From NCBI RefSeq assembly GCF_022836935.1, contig NZ_CP083239.1, positions 806,001 to 870,000 on the forward strand: a DNA stretch of 64,000 nucleotides, read 5' to 3'. Of the stretch, positions 16,263 through 25,233 are shown piece by piece. A program made the translations under genes and the position numbers. The notes under the pieces are model-generated. The model did no database searches, was not told the origin of the DNA, and saw nothing but the letters and a program-made list of their open reading frames with translations. Source of the stretch: Ancylobacter polymorphus. GTDB lineage: Bacteria; Pseudomonadota; Alphaproteobacteria; Rhizobiales; Xanthobacteraceae. The first letter of the stretch is position 1; each line of letters opens with the position of its first letter.

Positions 16263-17924
16263 TCAGTCTCGGGGTCGCAAAGTTCCGCCGCGGGACAGTG
16301 GCTGGACGAGCGAGCGGTAAATGCCAAGCCAGCCCTTGAGCGGTCGTTCCTCCTCATCAAGCGCCGCGAGCCGCGATGCAATTGCGTCGGAATCGACCTC
16401 AAGTTTGATGGCGCTCCCCGCGAGATCGATTGCGATCATGTCGCCGTCGCGGACAATCGCGAGCGGTCCGCCTTCCGCGGCTTCGGGCATCACCTGCCCG
16501 ACGGCAAAGCCGCCGTTCAACCCGGACAATTGCCCGTCTGTAATAACAGCGATGTCCTCCGAGAGGCCCGCGCCCTTTACGGCGGCCACAAACCACGAAG
16601 CCGACGCTACGCCCGGGCCACCGCGGGCGCCCAACCCGCGCAGTACAACGACATCGCCCGGCCGGATTTGCCCCGCTTTGAGACTGGCAAGTGCGTCTTC
16701 CTGACTCTCGAACACACAGGCGGCACCCCGGAATGACACGCGCTTGCGTCCGCTGCCGAGCTTCATGATCGCGCCGTCGGGCGCAAGCGATCCTTTGAGG
16801 ATGATGACCGAAGGACCAGGCTTCACCGGTTTATCCAGTGTGGCCATGTCGGAGCCAGCTGCGTGCGGCGTGTCCAGAATGTCGGACAACGCGCCGCTGC
16901 ATGTCATGACTTCGAGATTCAGAAGTGGCGCAAGACGGCGCAACAATGTCTGCACGCCGCCGGCGGCGTCAAGATCTTCGATGCGGCTGGGTCCGTTCGG
17001 CTTGATCGCGCACAGCAGCGGAATGTCGGGGCCAATCTCGTCCACGATCTTGTAAACGTCGACATCCACGCCGCCCTCCGCGGCGACGCCTTGCATGTGA
17101 CGCAGCATATTGATCGAGCCGCTGACCGACAGCCCGACGGTGACCGCGTTGCGGAACGCGGCAGGCGTCAGGATGCTGGAAGGACGGATATCATCATCGA
17201 CCAGTTTTACGATCCGGTGGCCCGCCGCTTCGGCCAGGGCGAGCATCCGCTCGCTGCCTGCCGCGACCGGGGCACTCCCGGGCATAGTCATGCCGAGCGC
17301 TTCGGAGATGATGTGCATCGTGTTTGCGGTGCCCATTCCGGCACAGACGCCAGGGCTCTTTATGGCCTCCTCGCACATCTCCTCAATGGTTTCGGCCGTC
17401 ACGTGCCCGGAGCCGAGTTCGCCGACCGACTCGAAAACGTCTTCTATATCGACCTTCTCACCGTGGAGAACGCCGCACGCCTGGTAGCCACCGATGACGA
17501 GTATGGACGGAATATCGAGCCTCGCCGCGGCCATGAGATGAGCTGGCGCGGTTTTGTCGCAACTGCTCAGGCAGACCATGCCGTCGAGCACCGCGCCTTC
17601 GACCGCGACCTCGATGTCGTTCACCATCAAATCGCGCGAGGGCATCAGGTAACGTCCGCCAAGACCCGCACCGGTGATAAAGTCGCTTGGCGCCGCGGTT
17701 CTGATCTCGAACGGAACGCCGCCGGCATCGCGTATGCCCTGCTTTACCCGTTCGGCAACCTTATCGAGGTGACTGAAGCAGATCGAAAGCTCCGAAGACG
17801 TATTGACGACAGCAATCTTCGGCTTTTCCATGTCCTCGTTGGAAATGCCGAGTGCCCGCCACTGCGCGCGCCGGATAGCCCATCGGGTCGTGCCGCGTTC
17901 AAAATTTGAGCGGTAAGCCTTCAT
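16263..17924 (-). CDS. IlvD/Edd family dehydratase
   Basis: A 553-residue iron-sulfur dehydratase that removes water from a 2,3-dihydroxy acid to give a 2-keto-3-deoxy acid. All three cluster cysteines can be placed: Cys49 (SELSICFSHL), Cys122 (CLSSCDKTAPAHLM, with Lys124) and Cys194 (SPGVCAGMGTANTM). The family includes DHAD (IlvD), phosphogluconate dehydratase and sugar-acid dehydratases. A catabolic operon with an oxidoreductase points to a sugar- or polyhydroxy-acid substrate rather than valine synthesis. The start codon overlaps the stop of the upstream flavoprotein gene as TGATG. Confidence 0.88.
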   Translation of the reverse strand: MKAYRSNFERGTTRWAIRRAQWRALGISNEDMEKPKIAVVNTSSELSICFSHLDKVAERVKQGIRDAGGVPFEIRTAAPSDFITGAGLGGRYLMPSRDLMVNDIEVAVEGAVLDGMVCLSSCDKTAPAHLMAAARLDIPSILVIGGYQACGVLHGEKVDIEDVFESVGELGSGHVTAETIEEMCEEAIKSPGVCAGMGTANTMHIISEALGMTMPGSAPVAAGSERMLALAEAAGHRIVKLVDDDIRPSSILTPAAFRNAVTVGLSVSGSINMLRHMQGVAAEGGVDVDVYKIVDEIGPDIPLLCAIKPNGPSRIEDLDAAGGVQTLLRRLAPLLNLEVMTCSGALSDILDTPHAAGSDMATLDKPVKPGPSVIILKGSLAPDGAIMKLGSGRKRVSFRGAACVFESQEDALASLKAGQIRPGDVVVLRGLGARGGPGVASASWFVAAVKGAGLSEDIAVITDGQLSGLNGGFAVGQVMPEAAEGGPLAIVRDGDMIAIDLAGSAIKLEVDSDAIASRLAALDEEERPLKGWLGIYRSLVQPLSRGGTLRPRD

Positions 17925-19288
17925 CACAGTGTCCGTTCAGATATGTGGTTGCCGAGAAAGGCGCCTTGTTCCAGAAGGCGTGCCTGCACGGCGGCAACAT
18001 CAATGTCGCGGAGCGCGAGCCGCTCACGCGATGCAAAGGCCGCTGCAACACCGGCCGCTTCTCCCATGGCCATGCATGTCGCCGCGACACGCATCGAGGC
18101 ATGGGCATCGTGGGAAGCCGACGCGCAGCGCCCCGCCACGAGCAAGCCCTCGATGCCGCGTGGCAGCATGATGCGGAACGGAAGCTGATAGTAAGTACCC
18201 GGCTTCAGGAACACCCAACGCGTGGCGCGTCCGGCGGAGTGCTCCTCAACCGGCCACGCGCTGCACGCAATCGCGTCGTCAAATCGCGCTTCGTTAAGAA
18301 CGTCGTTGAGTTCGAGCCAGTAGTCGCCGCGCACCCGGCGGCTTTCGCGGATGCCGATCTCCGCGCCTATATCGGCGATGTAGCAATCCTCGAATCCCGG
18401 TACGAAGCGGCGGAACGCCTGTTCGTAGAGTGCGAGCTGCCGCCGTCCTTCCATTTCCGCCCAGGCGAGATCGTCCGAATCCAGAAGGTCCGGGGGGGCA
18501 CCGTCGCGGCTGACGCGCGTGATGTTGAGATGCATGACGCCCGGGCGCGGCGAGAACATGCCGCCGGCTGTGCGCGGGAGCTGCAGGCCAGCTTCGACGG
18601 CGCGTTCCAGGCGGTCGTGAAGCTCAGCCCGGGTGATTCCGGAGGCCCGCTCGGTATCTACCCCGGCAAACCGGAACATCGTCGTCGGCGCTTGCAGAAG
18701 CGCCGGATCGTACTCGAATGCCGCCCCGGCATGAGCGGCGATGTCGCCATTACCGGTACAGTCGATGACAGTCCGGGCGCGCGCCGCCCAGCGTCCGGCA
18801 CGGTCCTCGAAGATGACGCCTGAGACACGACTGCCATCCTTCATCACACCGACAGCGGCGGCGTGGAAAGAAACCCGTATACCGCATTCATCGATGATTT
18901 CATCGGCGACAAGCCGCAGCGTCGGAGCATCGTAAGGCATCGACGCGGTTTCCAGCCAGCGCAACGGCCCGTTGGCGCCACCCGCCTTTTTCAGCCGCTC
19001 GACCAGTTCGGCGACAAAGCCGCCGGCGACCTGCATGATCTCGTCGCCGTCAATCGTGTACATGCCGCAAATGCTTCCGAGCGTCACATTGGTGAGCGTC
19101 CCGCCCAGGAAGCCGTAGCGTTCCACGAGCAGAACCCTAGCTCCGTTGCGGACGGCGCTGACCGCGGCGGCGAGGCCGGCAGCGCCTCCCCCCACGACAA
19201 GTACGTCCACATCCTCCCGAACCGGTGTTTGTCGGGCAGGTTCGGTGACGAAGCCGATGTCCGGCTGAGAAGATCCCGCTGAGGGCAT
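17924..19288 (-). CDS. FAD-dependent oxidoreductase (FAD_oxidored family)
   Basis: A 454-residue flavoprotein with a dinucleotide-binding motif near residues 30-37 (DVLVVGGGAAGLAAAVSAVR). Family features follow: LLVERYGFLGGTLTNVTLGS, VIDCTGNGDIAAHAGA and the C-terminal GLLVAGRCASASHDAHASMR with VAATCMAMGEAAGVAAA. This family (PF12831-like) is widespread in sugar and polyol catabolic operons, but few members are characterised. It is the first gene of a two-gene minus-strand operon with the IlvD-type dehydratase and is divergent from the FAD oxidase gene at 19507. The shared 218-bp region holds two operators. Confidence 0.85.
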   Translation of the reverse strand: MPSAGSSQPDIGFVTEPARQTPVREDVDVLVVGGGAAGLAAAVSAVRNGARVLLVERYGFLGGTLTNVTLGSICGMYTIDGDEIMQVAGGFVAELVERLKKAGGANGPLRWLETASMPYDAPTLRLVADEIIDECGIRVSFHAAAVGVMKDGSRVSGVIFEDRAGRWAARARTVIDCTGNGDIAAHAGAAFEYDPALLQAPTTMFRFAGVDTERASGITRAELHDRLERAVEAGLQLPRTAGGMFSPRPGVMHLNITRVSRDGAPPDLLDSDDLAWAEMEGRRQLALYEQAFRRFVPGFEDCYIADIGAEIGIRESRRVRGDYWLELNDVLNEARFDDAIACSAWPVEEHSAGRATRWVFLKPGTYYQLPFRIMLPRGIEGLLVAGRCASASHDAHASMRVAATCMAMGEAAGVAAAFASRERLALRDIDVAAVQARLLEQGAFLGNHISERTL

Positions 19289-19337
19289 GAAGGCCTCCGT
19301 GCCGCCTGTTCGTAGAGCCGAATGGGCGCGAGGCTAT

Positions 19338-19366
19338 CTGGCTATACCAATTTGGTAAAGTCAGAT
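19338..19366. promoter_or_regulatory. FadR-type operator 1 in the divergent promoter region
   Basis: A long imperfect palindrome of 29 bp is centred on ACCAATTTGGT (19346-19356), with flanks TCTGGCTAT and AAAGTCAGA matching each other as inverted copies at most positions. It lies about 50-78 bp upstream of the minus-strand start at 19288. Confidence 0.75.
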
Positions 19367-19423
19367 GTTTGAATCATGATAACCGTCCCGATCACGATTG
19401 ACGATGATAAACCGCGGTGTTAA

Positions 19424-19450
19424 TTGGACAGACCAATTTGGTCTATCCGT
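19424..19450. promoter_or_regulatory. FadR-type operator 2 in the divergent promoter region
   Basis: ACCAATTTGGT at 19432-19442 is the centre of a 23-bp near-perfect palindrome (arms GGACAG and CTATCC). It sits about 60-85 bp before the plus-strand gene at 19507. With the site at 19338 it lets one regulator control both divergent units. Confidence 0.75.
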
Positions 19451-19506
19451 AGAAACTGCCTTCAAGCAGATGCTGCACGAGGGGACGCTAAAAAGGGAAA
19501 TATGAG

Positions 19507-21108
19507 ATGTCAGACCGCAAGTTGAAGTTTTACGCGTGGGGGTATGAAGACGAGGTCGTCACCAAGGACGAAATCGCCAGCATGGAAAAGAAGTGGTCGA
19601 AATATCTCGGCATCAAGGACTACAAAGTCACCCCCCCGCCCACGCTTGATGAAATCACCGTCCCGGCATCGCGTGTAAATCCGCCCGCCAGCCTCGCGCG
19701 TATCTGCACGACCGAGAAGTATGAGCGCCTCGCGCACACCTATGGCAGCTCCGCGCATGACTACTCCCGCGCCTTTCGTCGCGATTTCAGCAATCCGCCG
19801 GATGTCGTGGCCTATCCGCGCAACGAGCGCGACGTGCTCGATGTTCTCGACTGGTGCTCGAACGACAACATCGCCGTGACGCCATATGGCGGCGGTTCGA
19901 GCGTTGTTGGCGGCGTGGAGCCAAGCCGCGACACGCGCTACGCGGGAACGCTCTCACTCGATCTGCGCTATCTCAATCAGGTGCTCGAGATCGACAAGGA
20001 ATCGGAATGCGCCCGAGTTCAGGCCGGCATTTTCGGCCCGGAACTTGAGCGTCAACTCAAGCCGAGCGGCCTGACCATGCGTTTCTTCCTGCAATCGTTC
20101 GAGTTTTCGACGCTCGGCGGATGGATCGCCACCCGGGCCGCCGGCCATTACGCCACTATCGCCACGCAGATCGACGATCATGTTCAGAGCATGCGTGTCG
20201 CGACGCCGTCTGGCATGTATGAGTCGCGCCGCTTTCCGGTTTCTGGCGCCGGCCCGAATCCGGACCGGGTCTTCATCGGGTCGGAAGGTGCTCTTGGCGT
20301 CATTACGGAGGCGTGGATCCGTCTGCGCAAGCGCCCGACCTACCGCAAATCCGTGACCGTGAAATTCGCGGACTTCTACAAAGGGGCCGATGCCGTCCGC
20401 GTCATTTCCCAGAGCGGTCTTTACCCCGCGAACTGCCGCCTGATCGACGCTTTTGAAGCGGAGTTCAACGGCGCGGGCGATGGCACGCATTCGATCCTGG
20501 TTCTGGGCTTTGAATCGGCGGATCACCCCGTCGATCACTGGCTCGCGCGCGCAATCGAAATCTGCGGCGATTACGGCGGAACGGCGGAAGTGCCCGACGC
20601 TCCGGACAGCCACAAGGCCGGTTCGGCCGGTCAGTGGCGCGACACCTTCATCCGTGCGCCATACTATCGCGAGCACGCGATCGCGCGCGGCGTGATGCGC
20701 GAGACGTTCGAGACCTGCATCACCTGGGACCGCTTCAAGGACTTCCACCAGAACTTCACGGATGCGATGCGCAAGGCCGTGCAGGATGTAACGGGACGGC
20801 CGGGGACGGCGAGCTGCCGCTTCACTCACATCTATCCGGATGGTCCGGCGCCGTACTTCACCTATCACGGCTACGGGGATCAGGATCGTCTGGTCGAACA
20901 GTTCTGGGACATCAAGCGCGCGATTTCGTCGGCGATGGTCCGCTTCGGTGGCACGATCACCCATCATCACGCGCTCGGACGCGATCATCGCGAATGGTAC
21001 GACCGCGAGCGCCCGGACCTGTTTGCGAAGGCTTTCGAGGCCATGAAGTCCGAGCTTGACCCGCGCTGGATTCTGAACCCCGGAATTCACATCGACCCGC
21101 CAAAATAA
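19507..21108 (+). CDS. FAD-linked oxidase, alkyldihydroxyacetone-phosphate synthase-like
   Basis: A 533-residue flavoprotein. Its N-terminal region (KFYAWGYEDEVVTKDEI, KYLGIKDYKVTPPPTLDEI) is characteristic of the AGPS-like group within the FAD-linked oxidases. The flavin domain follows (VVAYPRNERDVLDVLDWC, TPYGGGSSVVGGVEPS, LGGWIATRAAGHYATIATQI). The C-terminal FAD-oxidase domain ends with GTITHHHALGRDHREWYDRE and DPRWILNPGIHID. Bacterial members mostly oxidise 2-hydroxyacids or related compounds rather than make ether lipids; the substrate here is unknown. It is the second GlcD-related flavoprotein of the island, transcribed alone from the divergent promoter region. Confidence 0.88.
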   Translation: MSDRKLKFYAWGYEDEVVTKDEIASMEKKWSKYLGIKDYKVTPPPTLDEITVPASRVNPPASLARICTTEKYERLAHTYGSSAHDYSRAFRRDFSNPPDVVAYPRNERDVLDVLDWCSNDNIAVTPYGGGSSVVGGVEPSRDTRYAGTLSLDLRYLNQVLEIDKESECARVQAGIFGPELERQLKPSGLTMRFFLQSFEFSTLGGWIATRAAGHYATIATQIDDHVQSMRVATPSGMYESRRFPVSGAGPNPDRVFIGSEGALGVITEAWIRLRKRPTYRKSVTVKFADFYKGADAVRVISQSGLYPANCRLIDAFEAEFNGAGDGTHSILVLGFESADHPVDHWLARAIEICGDYGGTAEVPDAPDSHKAGSAGQWRDTFIRAPYYREHAIARGVMRETFETCITWDRFKDFHQNFTDAMRKAVQDVTGRPGTASCRFTHIYPDGPAPYFTYHGYGDQDRLVEQFWDIKRAISSAMVRFGGTITHHHALGRDHREWYDRERPDLFAKAFEAMKSELDPRWILNPGIHIDPPK

Positions 21109-21195
21109 ACGCGATGAGGGAGGCTGGCTAGTTCCATGGCGGTCGGCTTCCCTCTCTGCATCTCGATATGTACGCAGGAGGCCAAGGCGCCAGTA

Positions 21196-21294
21196 ATGTC
21201 TACCATCTTTATATTCGGTGCGTCTTACGGGTCGCTGCTCGCAACGAAGCCCGCAATCTCTAAAGGAAAAGATCGCCGCGGCAACAGCCAATAA
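21196..21294 (+). pseudogene. N-terminal remnant of a Rossmann-fold dehydrogenase
   Basis: A 32-codon frame reads MSTIFIFGASYGSLLATKPA and stops soon after. The GASYGS stretch preceded by hydrophobic residues is a typical dinucleotide-binding N-terminus, as in ketopantoate-reductase- or opine-dehydrogenase-like enzymes. The rest of such a protein is absent, and a strong terminator lies 58 bp downstream. It looks like the stub left by a deletion in an operon that once continued from the FAD oxidase gene. Confidence 0.45.
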
Positions 21295-21351
21295 CTGCGA
21301 TCCGCTCGACCTTTTCCCCTGTTTCGGTCACCCTCTCGACCGCAACTCCGC

Positions 21352-21381
21352 GCCCCGGCTTCGGCCGGGGCGTTCTTTGTT
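21352..21381 (+). terminator. strong rho-independent terminator
   Basis: An 8-bp GC stem (GCCCCGGC / GCCGGGGC) with a TTCG tetraloop is followed by GTTCTTTGTT. It lies between the FAD oxidase gene with its dehydrogenase remnant and the regulator gene, and would end the transcript from 19507. Confidence 0.85.
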
Positions 21382-21477
21382 CGCTGCAGCGTTCTGAGCC
21401 ATGGCGGCATATCCACCGCGCGTTCCGGGGATGTAAAGGCTCGCTTGAAAGGGCGCAATCTGTGGTTTGCGCGCCAA

Positions 21478-21496
21478 ACCATATTGGTATTACCAG
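21478..21496. promoter_or_regulatory. FadR-type operator upstream of the regulator gene
   Basis: ACCATATTGGT (21478-21488) overlaps TTGGTATTACCAG (21484-21496), the classic spacing of FadR/PdhR/LldR-type operators (TGGTNNNACCA). It lies about 90 bp before the regulator ATG and suggests autoregulation. Confidence 0.75.
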
Positions 21497-21582
21497 CCTC
21501 GACTTGGTAAGATGCATGTAAGAAGCTGGCGGCAACGGGGCATAGTCTTGCCGGCGCCGGACCAATCGAGAGGAATGCCGCA

Positions 21583-22320
21583 ATGCAACAAGCTTCATTG
21601 GTCGCGATCGGCAACATAATGTCTCTTGTGCGTGCGAAGCGCATCGAGGCAGGCGAGAGGTTGCCGTCCGAGCGCGATCTCGCCGAGCGCTTTGACATGA
21701 GCCGCGGCGTCATTCGTGAGGCGCTGGCGACGCTCGAAGTCATGCGGTTTATCGAACGCCGGCCGAACTCCGGGATCTATCTGCGCGACACCGAAGTGGA
21801 GGGCAGTTTTGAGGCGCTCGTTCTGCAAGCTCATCTCGGGCTGCCAATCAAGACCTCCGAGATCGTACAGGCGCTTGAGCTAAGGCGTATTATGGAAGTG
21901 CAGGCGACACGGCTTGCATGTGAGCGAGCGACCGCCAAGGATTTGCGAGCTATCCGCGCAATTCTCGAAGAAGCGGACAAGCGGATCGCGGAGGGAAAGA
22001 CGATCGAGGCGGAAGACCAGAGCTTTCACCTCGCCATCGTCGCGGCCACCAAAAACGACGTTTTTCTGCGTGTCGTGAATGCGTTTTATGAGGTCTCGCG
22101 TCCGCGGCGCAAAGTCAACTTTCAGAACGTCGAGAAATCGGCGCTTTCGAGCCGCGATCATTACAAAGTCTATGAAGCGCTCGAAAAGGGAGATGCGGAT
22201 GCCGCGGCCGAAGCGATGGAGCGCCATCTCCTGAGCGCCGCCGCGCACTGGAAGGAACTTCTCGCGGCCAATCCGCGCCAGCTCAAGCAGCTTGTCCAGG
22301 AAACTACGGACGAACATTGA
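21583..22320 (+). CDS. GntR-family regulator, FadR subfamily (FCD domain)
   Basis: A 245-residue repressor-type regulator. The winged helix-turn-helix lies at about residues 10-75 (LPSERDLAERFDMSRGVIRE, FIERRPNSGIYLRD). The FCD ligand-binding domain follows, with the metal-binding pattern seen in DQSFHLAIVAATKND and in histidines of the last helices (SSRDHYKVYEAL, AMERHLLSAAAHW). FCD regulators usually bind carboxylic-acid effectors and leave a TGGTNNNACCA-type operator when induced. Such sites precede this gene and all other units of the island, so this is the probable regulator of the whole 25-kb set. Confidence 0.9.
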   Translation: MQQASLVAIGNIMSLVRAKRIEAGERLPSERDLAERFDMSRGVIREALATLEVMRFIERRPNSGIYLRDTEVEGSFEALVLQAHLGLPIKTSEIVQALELRRIMEVQATRLACERATAKDLRAIRAILEEADKRIAEGKTIEAEDQSFHLAIVAATKNDVFLRVVNAFYEVSRPRRKVNFQNVEKSALSSRDHYKVYEALEKGDADAAAEAMERHLLSAAAHWKELLAANPRQLKQLVQETTDEH

Positions 22321-22585
22321 CCCACGGTCGCCCTCGCCGCCTCTTATTCCTCGTGCGGCCGGAGCGTTTGATCGCGCGGCATACGTTCTAAACCCCCTCT
22401 TGCAGTTGGGCCGCAATTCTCTGCGCGTACATTTATTGCCAGTGCCAACAGTTATGCAGGCCGAACGCGCGCCATGCAGATTTCAGCGGACATCAAAGAC
22501 CAGGACGCTCGGAAGCCCGCAGTGAATGTTCGCTCCTGTAAAACTAAGGATGCATAGCAAGCGCTGCGCACGAGCATAAAGCGCT

Positions 22586-22616
22586 TTGACAATCGCTAAA
22601 TTGGTACTACCATATT
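22586..22616 (+). promoter_or_regulatory. promoter with overlapping FadR-type operator for the second ABC operon
   Basis: A -35-like TTGACA (22586-22591) is followed by TTGGTACTACCA (22601-22612), which occupies the spacer and the -10 region (CATATT or nearby). An operator in this place would block RNA polymerase, fitting repression by the FCD regulator. The leader to the first ATG is about 140 bp and contains a small hairpin (CCTGCGC at 22700, GCGCAGG at 22715). Confidence 0.7.
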
Positions 22617-22754
22617 CGTGGATCCAGTTTACTGGAGGAACTCGAGTGTGATAAGAGGCGCGAACCAAAAACTGATCGCTTGTTCCTGAGGGATTAGAAC
22701 CTGCGCACAAAACCGCGCAGGCGCTTCGGGGACCGAAAAATGACGGGGAGAGTA

Positions 22755-23822
22755 ATGGCCGAGGTCGAGCTGAAGAATGTTGTAAAAAAGTATGGGGCTC
22801 TTAGTGTCGTCCACGATTTCAATCTGAAGATTGAAGACGGTGAATTCGTCGTCTTTCTCGGTCCGTCCGGCTGCGGAAAATCGACCACTTTGCGGATGAT
22901 CGCCGGACTTGAGGATATCGGCGGCGGATCGATCCGGATCGGAAGCCGCGACGTAACTCATCTTGAGCCGAAGGACCGGAACATCGCGATGGTGTTCCAG
23001 AACTACGCGCTCTATCCGCACAAAACCATTTACGAGAACATGGCGTTCGGTCTGCGTCTGGCGAAAGTGCCGGAGCAGGAAATCGCCAAGCGGGTCGCCG
23101 ATGCTGCGAAGATGCTGGACCTCGCGGAACTTCTCGAGCGGAAGCCGAAGCAGCTATCGGGCGGGCAGATGCAGCGCGTGGCGCTCGGCCGCGCTCTTGT
23201 GCGCAATCCCGACGTCTTTCTGCTGGATGAGCCGCTGTCTAACCTCGACGCTAAGCTGCGTGTACGTATGCGCGAAGAAATCGCCGCGCTTCATCAACGC
23301 ATCGGCACGAGCATGATCTATGTCACGCACGATCAGGTCGAGGCCATGACGATGGCAGACCGGATTGTGATCATGAGGGCCGGGCTTATCCAGCAAGTTG
23401 GTGCACCCCTGGAAGTTTACGACAGGCCGGAGAACGTGTTCGTCGCATCCTTCATCGGCTCACCGGAGATGAACCTTCTAGAAGGAACAATCAGCGGCAG
23501 TGATGCCGTCATCGAAGGCATGCGGATACCGCTGGGCGGAAAGAGCGGCTTTGCCGATGGCACCGAGATCGTTGTCGGCATTCGCCCCGAACATGTCGAG
23601 GTTGGTAAGGGCGATCTGCAATTCAAGGTAAACCTCGTGGAACAGCTCGGAATTCAGACGTTGTGCTCAGGCACATGCAACGGTCTGTTCATGCGCATCA
23701 TGATCGAGCGCCGCGACGATCTCAAGAGCGGTGATGTGCTTGCGTTCAACGTAGCCAAGGGCAAACTTCATCTCTTCGAACGGAGTACCGGGCTGCGAGT
23801 AACGCGGGCCGATAAAAAGTAA
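22755..23822 (+). CDS. ABC transporter ATPase, UgpC/MalK type
   Basis: A 355-residue ATPase of the CUT1 sugar-importer class. Walker A is GPSGCGKST (near residues 37-45), the Q-loop is MVFQNYALYPH, the signature is LSGGQMQRVALGRA and Walker B is FLLDEPLSNLDAKLR. A C-terminal TOBE region includes GIRPEHVEVG. ATG 22755 (MAEVELKNVVKKYG) is chosen because GGGGAG precedes it; ATG 22740 has none. It is the first gene of a seven-gene operon with binding protein, two permeases and three enzymes. Confidence 0.92.
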   Translation: MAEVELKNVVKKYGALSVVHDFNLKIEDGEFVVFLGPSGCGKSTTLRMIAGLEDIGGGSIRIGSRDVTHLEPKDRNIAMVFQNYALYPHKTIYENMAFGLRLAKVPEQEIAKRVADAAKMLDLAELLERKPKQLSGGQMQRVALGRALVRNPDVFLLDEPLSNLDAKLRVRMREEIAALHQRIGTSMIYVTHDQVEAMTMADRIVIMRAGLIQQVGAPLEVYDRPENVFVASFIGSPEMNLLEGTISGSDAVIEGMRIPLGGKSGFADGTEIVVGIRPEHVEVGKGDLQFKVNLVEQLGIQTLCSGTCNGLFMRIMIERRDDLKSGDVLAFNVAKGKLHLFERSTGLRVTRADKK

Positions 23823-23849
23823 CGACAAAAGGTATTTGGAGGAAACGAG

Positions 23850-25163
23850 ATGACCGAGAAAACCGGAGACGGGCTATCCCGTAGAAAATTTCTAGCATCC
23901 GTCGGCGCGGTGGGCGCCGCCAGCGTGCTTTACACGCCAGCTGTCCATGCGCGAGCGAAATCGGTTCGGATGTTAAACAACGAAACGTCGATCGACACGA
24001 TTAGAGCGCTTCGTGTTGCAGCCGCCGAGTATGAGCGTGCGACGGGCGTGTCGGTCAGCGTCGATTCGGCGCCGCTTGAAGATACGTTCACCAAACTCAC
24101 GACATCGATCCGCGCCGGAAAGCCGTTCGATATCGCAACCGTACCGTTTGCTGCGCACATTCTTCTTCTGTCTGGCGAAGGACATCTCGTTCCGCTAAAT
24201 GCGCTGACTGATAAGTACAAGTGGGGCCCAAAATCGCTGATGGAGATCGGCGACACGACCTACTTCTACCCTTATGATTACAATCTGGCATGGATCTACT
24301 ATCGCAAGGATTTGTACGAAGCCAAGGGGCTCAAGGTTCCCACGGTGTGGAGCGAGCTTTCGGCAAACGCGAGCGCGCTACAGGGAGACGGCATGTTTGG
24401 TGCGCTGTTCCCGGTCGGCGCCAACGCCGCCGCGAACTGGTTGTCAACGGGCTTCATGTTTGCAGACGGGGTCAACATCTTCGACGACAAATGGAACGTC
24501 GCGCTCGACGCGGGCGATAATCTCGACAAGACGGGCGCCTATCTCGACCTCATGGCTGATCTTTACAAGCTCATGCCGGCCGGCGCGAATCAGGCGAGTT
24601 ACAGCGAAACGATCTCGAACTTTGTCGCTGGGAAGGTCGCGCATGCGCCGTATTCTGGCCGCATCATCGAGGCGCTGGAACGCAATGCCCCTGATCTGGC
24701 GAGCAAGTTCGGTATCTTCCCGTACATGGCTTCCGCCGGGACAACGGAAATGGTCAGTATGGCCAATGACGGCTGGGTGGTTACAAAGAGCGAGAATTCC
24801 GAGGAAGCGCTGAAGTTCCTCGAATGGTTTACTGAGAACCAGTACATCAACTATCTGCACAGCGCGCCCATGCACTTCCAGCCCGCGCGTATGGATGTTT
24901 ACGATGATCCGCGGTGGCTCGCCCATCCGATGATCGAGAAGCACGCGGGAATTGTATCGGAAATGAAACGATTTCTGACCGATCCCAGCGTGAAGATGAC
25001 CGGCGTCGATACAGATGGGCCGCATCTGGATATGCGTCCGGCAAAGGTATTCGAGCGCTTCATCATTCCTGAAATGCTTGAAAACCGGTGCCTGAAAAAC
25101 ATGCCGGGCGAAGAGTGCGCGAAAGTCGCGGCCGACAAGATTCGTAAGCTGATCGCGAGCTGA
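23850..25163 (+). CDS. ABC substrate-binding protein, sugar type, Tat signal
   Basis: A 437-residue SBP_bac_1-type protein. The N-terminus has a twin-arginine signal (LSRRKFLASVGAVGAASVLY), suggesting export in the folded state. The mature part contains AAEYERATGVSVSVDSAPLE, AGKPFDIATVPFAAHIL, WIYYRKDLYEAKGLKVPTVW and NDGWVVTKSENSEEALKFLE, typical of the maltose/glycerol-3-phosphate cluster. Ligands of this cluster range from sugars to polyols and glycerophosphodiesters. A hairpin follows the stop, before the permease genes. Confidence 0.92.
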   Translation: MTEKTGDGLSRRKFLASVGAVGAASVLYTPAVHARAKSVRMLNNETSIDTIRALRVAAAEYERATGVSVSVDSAPLEDTFTKLTTSIRAGKPFDIATVPFAAHILLLSGEGHLVPLNALTDKYKWGPKSLMEIGDTTYFYPYDYNLAWIYYRKDLYEAKGLKVPTVWSELSANASALQGDGMFGALFPVGANAAANWLSTGFMFADGVNIFDDKWNVALDAGDNLDKTGAYLDLMADLYKLMPAGANQASYSETISNFVAGKVAHAPYSGRIIEALERNAPDLASKFGIFPYMASAGTTEMVSMANDGWVVTKSENSEEALKFLEWFTENQYINYLHSAPMHFQPARMDVYDDPRWLAHPMIEKHAGIVSEMKRFLTDPSVKMTGVDTDGPHLDMRPAKVFERFIIPEMLENRCLKNMPGEECAKVAADKIRKLIAS

Positions 25164-25178
25164 CGGCATCCAAAAGCC

Positions 25179-25207
25179 ACGGAGCGCCGACCTTGTAGGC
25201 GCTCCGT
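25179..25207 (+). terminator. intercistronic hairpin after the second binding-protein gene
   Basis: A perfect 10-bp stem (ACGGAGCGCC / GGCGCTCCGT) with a 9-base loop begins 16 bp after the binding-protein stop and precedes the permease gene. There is no T run, so message protection is more likely than full termination. Confidence 0.7.
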
Positions 25208-25233
25208 CGACTCTGCCCGGCTCGGAGGAAGAG

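Noticed and set aside
16263..17924. Assignment of the IlvD-type gene to valine/isoleucine synthesis
   Set aside because: The operon and operator context is catabolic, and there are no branched-chain synthesis genes nearby.
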